From contig JAKZZE010000036.1 in NCBI GenBank assembly GCA_024220505.1, positions 310,001-374,000 on the forward strand: a stretch of 64,000 nt of DNA, written 5' to 3'. The number at the start of each line of letters is the position of its first letter. Position 1 is the stretch's first letter. The notes under the pieces were generated by a model. The model saw only the letters and a program-made list of their open reading frames with translations. It was not told the origin of the DNA and did no database searches. The DNA comes from Rhizopus arrhizus (Eukaryota; Mucoromycota; Mucoromycetes; Mucorales; Rhizopodaceae). This document shows, one piece after another, positions 22,899 to 32,475 of the stretch. Position numbers and translations under genes: made by a program.

Positions 22899-24434
22899 TC
22901 AGAACTGCTCAACATGTTTGACAACGGCATTCCTCCATGCTATTATTTTAGGGATTTCATCAGCAAACTTAACGAGTGATCTTACGGTTGTTGGTATTGT
23001 GATTGCTACGTGTTGAATCCTGAACATTGCCTTTTTGTAAACGCTTAACTCTTCAGGAAAAATCGTATTTTCTATTTTTTAAAATAGCACGATTAGAGAG
23101 TAAATGATCCATACAAAAGAAAGGCCTTACCGTAAAATCTTATACAGAAACTGTTTTTCCTTATTTTCGGAGAGTATTGATTCATAACATCGATCATTTT
23201 GCTGTACAATTTTTTTACATCACGTCGCTCTTTTGTTATAGTAGTGTTGTTGTTTGCACCGCCAGAGAACTCTACGAAACCAGGAGAGATCTTATGATCA
23301 TCGACCTTTAAAAGAACTCCGTCCCATTTCGTTTTATGAGTTGCATAATACTCCCTCTCCAGCCAACCCAATTCAATAATATCGTTGACAGAAAGAAACA
23401 GTCGATCTATAATGATTATGCTCGTGTGCACTGCTGCTGTCCTTTCAAGTGATTTGGAATTAAGAGGGTTATTGGGTGATTCAATCAGGTCGAGGCTATA
23501 TATTGTGTTAGTAAGTAATAAGACGATATGGAATAGTGTATCAACAGGCTTCTTACAAATGTTGTACTAAATTCTCAACGATTCCGGTATCATATTCTGC
23601 TATTGGGTCATAATCACACTGGTATCCATGCTTGTATAAGGTGTTTCGCAGAGTTCTGCAGGAGAAACTTTTAATTGATTCAATGGCTTTGATCAGCTCA
23701 TTTGCATTTTTTGGCAAGTCACAGAGCGTGAAAATCGAGGCAGGCATATGAAGAATATCATTGAAAGGTTCAAAAGTGCGTCTCCAACAGTTGAAAGTGC
23801 TGGGATGATGAAAATATGTGGTAAGTTGTCGCAGGTGAGACATTGATGGCGTACGAGTGAGCAACAGGTCGTTTTCTGGGGCAACCATTTCCTTGAACTT
23901 GGCTACTGCAGCAGATGCAAGAAACAGTTGGTAGTCGCGTGGGTTGAGCTTGGATGCATGACCAGGGCCAATCGAGACTTGGGGCGTGGCGCCCAGAGTA
24001 ACGGAGCAAGTGCAGAGTGCATTCATTGTTTTGGATACAATAACCATTTTTTGTTTAAGACCTTTGCCATCAGCAGCAGATACTGTTCCACAAAATAAGC
24101 GTCCTTGGACAGGAAGAGTGGACTCCAATACTTGTGATTCATTATGAATATCCACAGACGCGTGACGCGAGTAAGCTTCCACGGTCAAAATCTTGATCAA
24201 AACATTCTTGCAACGTACGATGCCATTTGCAAGGAGCTCTGCAATGTGGGTCAACAATTCAGGTTTCTCATGGAACTCCATGTTTAATATGTCCAATAGC
24301 TTGTTGTCCGGTTGTTCGTGGGCACCAGTCATCTTGCACAGTTTGCCAAACCTGACAGTACCCGGAAAATGTTTGATAGTAAACTCGAATTGTGTGGCAA
24401 AGTTTTTAGTTCTTTTTAAGGAAGTTCTGGATAA
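22899..24434 (-). CDS. Lineage-specific multi-exon protein of unknown function, apparently intact
   Basis: Three exons splice cleanly: 24434-23557, 23495-23131 and 23071-22899 (stop TGA). Introns have GTAAGA and GTAAGG donors, and the first has a perfect TTACTAAC branch site. The product is at least ~470 residues. The first exon contains KHFPGTVRFGKLCKMTGA and long helical stretches. The second has GWLEREYYATHKTKWDGVLL and ISPGFVEFSGGANNNTT. The last ends with a helical AITIPTTVRSLVKFADEIPK segment. I recall similar proteins only as repeated hypothetical families in Mucorales; the biochemical role is unknown. The true 5' end is unsettled: an upstream frame at 24677-24471 (HDQVELDPKRRRPKASPL) may be the first exon, but no good donor joins it. 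The gene sits among transposase debris yet keeps its frame. Confidence 0.6.
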
Positions 24435-24470
24435 CTAAACTAGTTCCTTTTTGGTGCAGTAATACTCGCC

Positions 24471-24677
24471 TTAAAGAGGTGAAGCTTTGGGTCGTCTTCT
24501 TTTTGGGTCTAGCTCAACTTGGTCATGGCCGAATGGAATGAGTAAAGTCAATGTGAAAGAAATTCGAGAAAATGAAAGATGTCTGTTGGTGACCTGGGGG
24601 GTCGGTAGCGAGTCGATGACGGGTGTAAGAAATCTGGGTTTGATTTCGGTATTGTCTCGACGGAGCTTCAACAGCAT
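24471..24677 (-). CDS. Possible 5' exon of the lineage-specific gene
   Basis: An open frame from ATG at 24677 to TAA at 24471 encodes a basic, Pro/Arg-rich segment (LSFSRISFTLTLLIPFGHDQ then DPKRRRPK). Its composition is coding-like and it lies directly upstream of the main exon at 24434. A phase-0 donor would have to be GTTGAG or lie elsewhere, so the link is unproven. It could also be a nuclear-localisation-rich N-terminus that decayed. Confidence 0.35.
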   Translation of the reverse strand: MLLKLRRDNTEIKPRFLTPVIDSLPTPQVTNRHLSFSRISFTLTLLIPFGHDQVELDPKRRRPKASPL

Positions 24678-25520
24678 TGATCACTGCTCAAAGCTTAAAT
24701 TTTCTTTCCTTTGATTTACCATTTTATTCTAGTATTCCCCTGACATGTTTGACGCTAAAATAGTTTATATTGTTCTAACTCTCCTTATGCCACAAATTTT
24801 AGCTTACATTCACTCATTCCCATTTACATCATTCCCTTCAATTGTGTTATGTTTGATATCATTTGTTAATTTAGTTTATTTTCAATTATGTATAAAAGAA
24901 TAACTTATGCGAATCAATAAACAATACCTTTTTGAAGGCCTAATTTTCTTGTCTTTGGTTTTCTGTCTGGATAGACAGGGTTATTCTCTCTGATGAACTG
25001 CTGTTTTCTTTGATACTCTTAAAATCTAACAAACGAACACCTACCGGTTTCTTTGGTTAACTATTTTCCTTATTTCTTTACTACCCGCAAGCCCTTCACT
25101 TTCTTAGTCTAAACTACCGCGTAATTCACACTTCACTCCGAAAATAAACTGGCCTAGTGTTACAGTTAACTTTAATCAGACTAAGATAAATTGGGAAAGA
25201 TCCAATATCATTGTCTATGCTCATTATTTACGCATGCCATCTAACTATGAATTAATTAATTACCAAATCAAGTAAATATCTTTTAATGGCAATATAAATT
25301 ATCGTATCATCATTAATATAAGAAACTTTTTATTGCATCGCGAAATATGTATTAAAACCATTTTTATATACACAGTCATACAAGACATATTTTATGCCTT
25401 TTTCTTATCCATCAACTCATTAAAAAATACATCAGCTCAAATCTCCATAGACTACACATGACCTTTAATTATATCCGAAGATGAAACAAAAGAAAGTAAG
25501 ATATGAGAGGTTTTTTTTTA
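24678..25520. other. Intergenic region, no gene recognised
   Basis: AT-rich, no coding frame supported. An AATAAA signal occurs at about 24915. Confidence 0.35.
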
Positions 25521-25529
25521 TCTTCTTAG

Positions 25530-26410
25530 AACACATCACACGATTAGAGAGACTGCAGAACTTGTTGGCTTTAATGAGTCCACTGTGCAAGCTATAAAAG
25601 CCAAGGTTGATAACTATGGCAGCCCTTATCCTCACAAGCATACAGGTCGTCCATTGAAAATAGACAAAAGAACTGAAAGGCACTTGAAGAGGATAATCAG
25701 AGAGGATCCTTTTGCCTCTTATAAAGAAATAAATATGGAGCTAGCAAAGCTGAATGATTTTGGGTGTATAGAAACTCTTCGATCGTATGTCGATCGACTT
25801 TGACTTCAAATCGCACAGAACAGCTCACAAGCCTAGATTGACCGCAAGACACCGTAAAAGTAAGCTTCTCTAGATGAAGGAGCACACCAATTGGGCCAAA
25901 GACCAATGGAAAAACGTTGTTTGGTCTGATGAGTCGCGCTTTTGTGTGGAAGGCAGTAATCGCGGCAAAAGAGTGCTCAGGAAGGAAGAAGAGCGTTAGG
26001 ATGAAAGAAATGTAGTATCTATAGTCAAGTAGGGTGGTGGTGCTATGGTTTGGGGATGTTTTGGGGAAGAGGTTTCGGACCTTTAGAGATTATTGACACA
26101 GGTTCTGTAGACCAAGTAACATACATCAATATTTTGATCAACAGATTCCATCCTTGGTTTACAAATGTCACAGTGTGTCAGGAAAGGGACTTTATCTTCC
26201 AAGAGGATAGAGCTTCCTGTCATACGGGTGGCTGTGCTCGATGGTGGAAGGAAGCCTACCAAATTAGGGCTTTGAATACTAGCCTGCTCAAAGTCCTGAT
26301 TTGAACCCCATCGAGTATGTTTGGAATGCTCATGAAAGTCAATTTGAGAGAAAAAGACTGTCGGTCAAAACTTGGAGCAATTGAAGGTAGCTCTACAAGA
26401 AGAGTAGGCA
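25530..26410 (+). pseudogene. Tc1-type transposase, heavily decayed
   Basis: Fragments lie in order on the plus strand but in different frames. At 25585-25803 is the bipartite helix-turn-helix region (HTGRPLKIDKRTERHLKRII). At about 25916-25990 is KNVVWSDESRFCVEG with the first catalytic Asp. At 26030-26080 is a GGGAMVWGCFG-like stretch split by a frameshift. At about 26190-26240 is FIFQEDRASCHTGGCARWW, the second catalytic region, followed by a broken SPDLNPIE motif. Several stops and frameshifts show that it is dead. Confidence 0.75.
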
Positions 26411-28047
26411 AGTGTCGTATTTACATCATTAAATACTTATTATTCGTATGAGATTACTCAGATCTTATATAAGAAATAACAAGTACTGAATACATAATAT
26501 TACTTATTACATATTTCTTAAAGCTCATATACAATGTTTATATTGTTCAAGCTCAATACTAAAATTGATCTTGAACTCACTTCGGTCCCTGAATAATTTT
26601 ATTTCCTATATAAAGGCGTAGTTTGATTAAATGGGTTCTCTCTCTCGTCTTGAAATCTAATAAAGAGGTTACATAGAGACTCATTCACTAGTTTTCAAGT
26701 ACTATTTCCTTCCTTTTTTCTCAATTTATTATCTGCAAATATCTCAGCAAGGATAGATGATGAGTTTGCCGACCGGTTAGTTCAAAGCAAGAGGAGGCGA
26801 TATGAAGCAGTTATTAAAACTAAAAGCGGCGTAACAGAATACTGAAAATGATTTTATATATACATTCTTAAAACAAACACCTAAACCTTTCTTTTCTCCC
26901 AATTTGAAATCCCAAGATTAAGCTTACACGTATTAATTGCTCTTATGCTTACATGCCATATTTTTTCAAAATTTTGTTTAGCAATATTACCTCTACATCA
27001 ACCTGTGACAGGGCATCAAATAAATTGACTTTTATTAAATAGCTCTTTACATCTAATGGTTAACTTACTTGTTATTTATGCATATATTCAATGCAAATAA
27101 ATTTAGATAAATAATTGTCAGTGAATTTGATTTAAATATGAATAGCATTACTCAAAACGTTCAAGCTAAAAGGTGAGTTTATAGTATCCAAAATACATAT
27201 CTACAATAGAGCTTGTGATAAACTTTGTTTATATAGTGTTTTGTTTGTTGACTCGATTAAAAGCGACCCGATAGACATCTTGTAGAGCATTCATACAGTA
27301 ATTTGAGCTCATTTTTTGTTCATTACCGTTTTCTTAGTTATCTCGACTGATAGGTTCTGATTATTTATTTCATTTTCTTCATTTTGATAGCAGTGTATTT
27401 AGCAAAGACAGAGTAATGAATTACAATATGCCATAAAAGGTTAAGTTCCACTTATTTATCGCCACTACAGAAATCATGATTACATGGATGGAGACGTCTT
27501 GTAGTTCAAATTCCTACTGGGAAATAGAAGAAATATACATTATGGTCGCTATAGTAAAAAAAAAAAAAAAAAAAAAAACCGAACAAGACAAAACTGTTGC
27601 ACTTGTAACAAAGAGAAATATACTTGAATTACTCATAGGACTCTCCTCGCTTTTAAAAATGGACTTTTTACATAGGTATGCTATCAATCAAAACTTATTA
27701 TTTCGCCAGATATAGGCTAGCTCTTGGTAATTGTATGCTCTTTGGCAAACACATTTGTTAGAAAGCACTTATTAAAGTTTCCGTTGATTTTTTTCTTCTC
27801 TTTCTCTAACATTCTTCTCCAAATTCAATAATTGTTTTATCATTTCGAATGATCCAATATCAAGCCCACAAAAAAAGGCATTGCGAACAACGTCCTGCTT
27901 ATTTGTTCTTTCCTAACTGACAAATCTACCTTTTTTTTCAATCTAGTTTTCGTTAATACGTCTTTTCAAAACGTGTTGAGATTTATTTTGTAAATGTATA
28001 TAAACTATACAACTGGCAACAAATTCATCAAGTGTTGACTTGATTGT
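26411..28047. other. Intergenic region with an A tract, no gene recognised
   Basis: About 1.6 kb. A run of A lies at about 27559-27580. The frame 27476-27715 reads through that tract and lacks coding character. The last ~80 nt before 28048 should be the 3' UTR of RPS28 on the minus strand. Confidence 0.4.
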
Positions 28048-28435
28048 TTAACGGAGACGACGGGCTTCACGTTCAGATTCCAAGAGACAGAGAATGTCAT
28101 TTTCACGAACGGGACCCTTGACGTTACGGATGATAGAACGGTTAGTGTCATCCATGAATTCAACACGAACTTGGGTAACACCACCACGAGAACCAGTACG
28201 GCCGAGAACCTTTGTAACTCTAGCGAGCTTAACGGGAGTCTTTGTGTCCTATAAGTTCAAGATGTTAATGAAACTTGATTCTAATGTACTAAAAAAAATA
28301 AAGGGCGAATGATCTGATGTGTCTATTGCTATCCAAAAATATTCAATTTAAATTTTTGCATCCAATACACAATCCATCACTGTCTTTCGATTGCTTCCTT
28401 TATTTTTTATATGTTCTATTGTGTTATCATACCAT
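28048..28435 (-). CDS. RPS28: Ribosomal protein eS28
   Basis: The second exon (28248-28048) encodes the full conserved body: [20 protein letters not shown], then [20 protein letters not shown] and [18 protein letters not shown], ending with TAA. This is a near-perfect match to eukaryotic eS28, a small-subunit protein near the mRNA exit. The exon lacks a start. The best model puts the ATG alone in exon 1 (28435-28433, directly followed by a GTATGA donor) with an intron of about 184 nt carrying a CATTAAC branch region and a TTATAG acceptor, giving 67 residues starting [10 protein letters not shown] pyrimidine-rich leader precedes this ATG, as expected for a ribosomal-protein gene. The body is certain; the one-codon exon is inferred. 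Confidence 0.9.
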
Positions 28436-28699
28436 ATCGAAAAGGATCTATAAGAAAAGGGAAGGATTTCTTTTCTTCTCACACCACTAGCTTTGGTTTA
28501 CATTGCAGGCAGATGGAAAACTGTATGGGCGCAATTACACAGTCCGGTATTCCGGGCCGGACATGTTTACAAGCAACTTAGGCCTTTTAGATTACATTCA
28601 AGCTGCTTTTGGTAACATATTGCTGATACTTTAATGTTTGTTAGAATTTATTAGAGTATAAGTTATAAAGCGCCAAAAGCATATTAAACAGGACACATT

Positions 28700-28990
28700 C
28701 TTGACCATGTATAGCTTCTGTGGGCAAATGTCCAACGTGTCCACTCAATTGCTTGTACCATCTTTTATGAACCTAACTATTTACTTCACACAAAAAATTC
28801 GCCTACACCGCCAGCTCATCTCAGGCGGAGACTCCTCGATTGGCTTCCCTCTCCTTCCTCTGACTAGTGTATTTTAAACCTAACTCAATATCTTGTCAGC
28901 CCATATCACCTTTGCCTTTGATCCCAAAAGGGGTTTTAACCTCCTTTTCCTTTTTTTGATCTGTCTCAGGGCAAAAGCGATATATACATT
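28700..28990. repeat. Degenerate dispersed repeat (copy 1)
   Basis: This stretch aligns by eye, with many substitutions and small gaps, to about 59060-59310. Shared anchors are ACCATC followed by TTTATGAAC and CTATTT; CACCGC; a GAYTSGKTTGGCT-like block leading into CCTCTCCTTCC or CCTCTTCCTTTC; ACTAGT; and TTGATC with a nearby AAAGG(T/G)GTTTT. No clear coding frame is conserved. It is probably the 3' part or an internal part of an old retroelement. The right end runs into the Tc1 remnant at 29.1 kb. Confidence 0.5.
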
Positions 28991-29090
28991 AAAAGTTAAC
29001 ATATACTTGGCGTAAATAGTTTTATTTTCCCAATTTTTTTTTGCAACCACAATTTAATCTTATTTCTAATGACAGAATATTTGTTCTTCT

Positions 29091-30092
29091 ACAAGCATGG
29101 CCAGAGCAATATGAGAGATGAGTATAGCAATGACCATATGGAGCTAGTGCCGCTTGAGCCTTTTTGCTTGATCAATCAATTGCTTTACTTAAACAAGGAA
29201 AGTGTATTCTGGAAGTGGAAGATTTTACTGGTTTAAGCAAAAGCACGCTTGAGAGACTCCGAAAAATCCACTGCTATGGTTTTGAAAAGCCAAAAGGGAA
29301 TTGTCCTAAGGTATTATCCTCAGCTGATGAACGTTACTGTGTGTACAAAATGATCAAAAGCCGCGTTTCTAGTGCAGTAAAGATGGTTAAAGAACCAGAA
29401 AGGATATTGAAAAAAAAAGTGCCGAAAGGATGTGCAGAACCTTCGTAAGGTGGATCTTGTGCAATTGAGGAGCCAAAGAAGTCTTTACTTAGTGCGAAGA
29501 ATATCTGCAAGAGACTTTTTTAGTGCATTGCTTACTAGGATTGGACGATAGATGGCTGGAAACATGAGACAAAGATCAACAGATTTAACTCGGATGGGCG
29601 CATCTGGGCTTGGGCTCGATTGAGGAAAAGCGTAAAGTTCCATCACGTCATGATAGTTGTTAAACACGGCGGAGACAATATTATGCTGTGGAGTGCCATT
29701 ACCTATGCTGAAGCCGGTTGCATGTACAAAATCAATGGTAGCATGGACAAATATTATACAAAGAGATTTTGGAGGACGAACTGGAGCGTACAGCTGAGTA
29801 TAGAGCCAATAGGCTAGACTTAAAAATACATCAAATGATTTTCCAGTATAACAATGATCCTAAACATGCATCCAAATTAGTCGAAAAACATCTTAAAGAT
29901 TACTCCTACGGCAATTTGAAATGGTCTGTATTGCCTCCTGACTTAAATTCAATTGAAAACAAGATGTACATTAGCTTAATAATCAGAGCGCTACAAGTCG
30001 TAGAAGAGAAAACCACAAAACATTGGACAGTTTTTGTGAGTCACTGTAAACTCTTTGATCAATTTCTTCATTTCAACTACTTTACAAGTTGA
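29091..30092 (+). pseudogene. Tc1-type transposase, decayed (different subfamily)
   Basis: The order of motifs is that of a Tc1 transposase but spread over several frames. The helix-turn-helix at about 29161-29420 includes VEDFTGLSKSTLERLRKI. KHGGDNIMLWSAITYAEAGC lies at about 29653-29720, and FQYNNDPKHASKLVEKHL (second catalytic Asp) at about 29840-29900. LPPDLNSIEN (third acidic residue) lies at about 29932-29960. The first catalytic Asp region around 29560-29600 is scrambled. Multiple stops and frameshifts mean it is inactive. Confidence 0.78.
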
Positions 30093-30167
30093 TAATATCC
30101 ATTTTTCATTTTGTAGGGTTTTACTGTAAAAGTAATTGACACATTTCTTTTCTAAAGATGTTAGCTT

Positions 30168-30318
30168 TTAGGTACCTGTTGACTTTGCATATTTTGTGAT
30201 GCCCAAATTAAGAAATATGTCATCATCAAGCTCTGCAAATTTATATCCCATAGACTTTACAGCAAGTTTGATTCTTCTTTTCCAGTCACCTCGGGAACCT
30301 TTGATACTTTTGCTGTAT
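30168..30318 (-). pseudogene. Short coding-like remnant, family unknown
   Basis: The minus-strand frame holds SIKGSRGDWKRRIKLAVK and GYKFAELDDDIFLNLGI before TAA at 30168-30170. It has no ATG and no upstream exon I can place. The composition is coding-like (basic helix then acidic end). It may be the C-terminal piece of a repeated Mucorales gene. Confidence 0.3.
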
Positions 30319-31062
30319 CAACGCGGTCATTTCTACAATCATATCTTTTTTTTTTCTTCAGTTAATTGAATGTATTAAATGAAATAAATCATTCCCCTTT
30401 ATTAAAATGAACAAAAGATTATTAGCCATTCTGCGAGCTCCCATAGTAAACACAAATACTGATTTGTTATCCTCTTTATCCTTTCTTTCCAAGATTTCGT
30501 TATCTCTTCATATTCTTTCTACAGCTTTGTCGTATCCCGATATACTTTAAATATGTTTCATATTCAATTTAAAAAAGTCAGAGTAATAAATGCTTTATAA
30601 AGATTTATTGCATTCTTTTCTCTATTATTCGGTCATAATCAACTTTGCTCCTTTAGCTCAGTACAAACCGTTTTATTATAAATCCTGAAACAATGTCACA
30701 TAAACAATAAGATAAACTTAATATAAATAGTCTATTTGCATGTTCAGGAATAGATCTCCACATAAAGCGTCATTTGTCCTAGATCTACAGCTATAATTAA
30801 TGTATCAGTTTAAATTGACTATTTATAAAAAGAATGCGGATGTCAGATACAATGATATTAAATAAAAATATATATTTTTTTAGTCTCGCTAAATTCAATA
30901 GCCTTTTGTTTTAACGAGAAATTACAGCTGGAATTTGTGTCATTGAATACATAAAAACATAAGAAAAGATAGAAGATTAATACAATGTTTCATCAATTTC
31001 TAAAGACTTAAATATGCGAATAATTACGCGCAAATGTTAAAGTAGACAAGGATAATTACAGC
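30319..31062. other. Intergenic region, no gene recognised
   Basis: About 740 nt, AT-rich. The inverted-duplication unit with the NmrA-like gene begins at its right end. Confidence 0.35.
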
Positions 31063-31334
31063 CATGTTTTATAATCCAAGCTTACAAAATATTCATCCAA
31101 TCGGCTCCATTGAATAGATCAATTAGCACATTGATGTTGGAATTATGTTGAGGTATGCTATTATGTGTAAAAGCAGGCGTTGGATAAGAAAAAGAAAATG
31201 CAATTGTACATATTTCAAAAAACAATGCTCAGTGTAAAAATTATTCGTGTTGCGAACACTACCGAAGAAAGACAAAAAATTCAAACACTTGAATCAAAGC
31301 ATACCAAAGTATCACAAGTTTTTTATTTGTTTAC

Positions 31335-32219
31335 TTATTTAAAATGGTTCTTATTGTCAAAAATATATTGTTCTAATGTTTCTGGCTTTCTTCCCAGTAG
31401 GATTTCCAAACCATCTGTAACATTAGGAAGTGCAGAATTGATAGTAACTTGAGAAGTACTGATAGCAAAGGCCATATGATGAGGCATATGTCCAACGTTT
31501 ACAAGCATGTTATATTTTTCAACTGCAGATACCTTCTTGAAGGTGAATGGACGGCCGACGGCACGAGAGAAAATATCTGTGCGCTGAGCTGGTGTGACAG
31601 AATCCCCGTTAAGTTCATAGACGGCATCCTTGTGTTTCTCGATGTCTTCAGTCAAAATAACAGCAGCCACATCACCGATATCATTAGGAGAGATCCATCC
31701 TTCAGGTACATCAGGATCTGTTGAACTAGCTATGACATCATTATGGGGGACTTCAAAAACCATCAAGTTTGACATAAATCGACCAGGACGCAAAGCAACA
31801 AGATAGCCACGATTAGGAATATTCAATATAGCTTCCTCCCCTAATCGATGATTGTTGCCAATGAAGTTTGAACGCCAGGGAAAACTGACAGTAAGGCTCG
31901 AAATATCAACAATTTGTTTGACACCAGCTTCATAAGCATAAGTTGCGATAGTTTCCTTCAGTTGGGAAAACTTGCTAAAGTCGCTGATAAGTAAGAACAA
32001 CCTTGTATGTCCCTTTAATCCTTCTTTCAATGGTGAAAGGTCATCGTAATCACCTTGAAGTGTCTTCACAAGTTCATTACCAGAAAAGAGAGTATTGACC
32101 TTTTCAGGGCTACGAGCATAAAGTGTGACGGGGATATTTTTGGCGATCAAGTTACGGACAGTACGAGAGCCAATATTACCAGTACCACCAACAATAAATA
32201 CGCGTTCGTTATTAGTCAT
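31335..32219 (-). CDS. NmrA-like NAD(P)-binding Rossmann protein (copy 1)
   Basis: An intronless gene of 294 residues. The N-terminal dinucleotide-binding motif GGTGNIG (residues 11-17, GxxGxxG type) is followed by a strand-helix pattern and an Arg in LYARSPEKV, which could prefer NADP(H). LVALRPGRFMSN and PNDIGDVAAVILTEDIEKH are typical of the NmrA / atypical SDR group (NAD(P)H:quinone oxidoreductase 2-like and redox-sensor proteins). The Tyr-x3-Lys catalytic pair of classical SDRs is not seen, as usual for this group. It has a near-identical paralogue at 59846-60730 with about 24 residue differences by my count. Substrate unknown; stress-linked oxidoreductase or redox sensor is inference. 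Confidence 0.85.
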   Translation of the reverse strand: MTNNERVFIVGGTGNIGSRTVRNLIAKNIPVTLYARSPEKVNTLFSGNELVKTLQGDYDDLSPLKEGLKGHTRLFLLISDFSKFSQLKETIATYAYEAGVKQIVDISSLTVSFPWRSNFIGNNHRLGEEAILNIPNRGYLVALRPGRFMSNLMVFEVPHNDVIASSTDPDVPEGWISPNDIGDVAAVILTEDIEKHKDAVYELNGDSVTPAQRTDIFSRAVGRPFTFKKVSAVEKYNMLVNVGHMPHHMAFAISTSQVTINSALPNVTDGLEILLGRKPETLEQYIFDNKNHFK

Positions 32220-32287
32220 TTTGTTATATAATTCTTCTTTTTATGTCAAAGGAAGAGAAGAAAGAGACAAGAGTATTTATATTGCTT

Positions 32288-32305
32288 AGATATCGGATAT
32301 CGGAC
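32288..32305 (-). promoter_or_regulatory. Conserved GGATATCGGAC-type promoter motif
   Basis: AGATATCGGATATCGGAC (read here on the plus strand) lies 69 nt upstream of the ATG of NmrA-like copy 1. The same motif with one change lies 69 nt upstream of copy 2 (59760-59777). It contains the near-palindrome TCGGATATCGGA. It may be a transcription-factor site, but conservation could also be simple shared ancestry. Confidence 0.35.
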
Positions 32306-32424
32306 AAATAATACTCCATCCTTTACCAGTTTGCTGTCATGTGATTTATTTAAGGAAGATAAAATATGCGTTGTCCGTAAGTTTATTTTTATGTATATAA
32401 TTTACTCATATGCTGAAAGAAAGT

Positions 32425-32475
32425 GCCCAGTTAGCTCGATTAGTAAAGCATGAGGCTCTTAATCCCATATCCTAC
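32425..32475 (+). pseudogene. 5' part of a tRNA-Lys(CTT)-like sequence
   Basis: GCCCAGTTAGCTCGATTAGT followed by AAAGCATGAGGCTCTTAATC matches the acceptor strand, D arm and anticodon arm (anticodon CTT) of a eukaryotic tRNA-Lys. The 3' half is missing: no T arm with GGTTCRA and no strand pairing with GCCCAG follows. The D stem has a G-to-A mismatch. It is a truncated tRNA copy, possibly tRNA-derived (SINE-like). Confidence 0.55.

Larger units (their letters stand above)
31063..32334. repeat. Inverted segmental duplication, copy 1 (NmrA-like gene with flanks)
   Basis: About 1.27 kb, in opposite orientation to 59714-61006. The shared block covers the whole coding region, about 110 nt of promoter and about 270 nt downstream. 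Non-coding flanks are still alignable base by base (for example GCTTGGATTATAAAACATG at the far end), so the duplication is fairly recent or maintained. Beyond both ends the sequences are unrelated. Confidence 0.85.

Noticed and set aside
27476..27715. 79-residue plus-strand frame
   Set aside because: Runs through an A tract (poly-Lys) and has no homology or splice context.
30650..30675. CTCCTTTAGCTCAGTACAAA as a tRNA 5' end
   Set aside because: Resembles a D arm only; no anticodon arm, T arm or acceptor pairing follows.
31449..31724. 91-residue frame on the plus strand opposite NmrA-like copy 1, repeated opposite copy 2
   Set aside because: Conserved only because the sense genes are duplicates; it is an antisense shadow of a GC-richer coding region.
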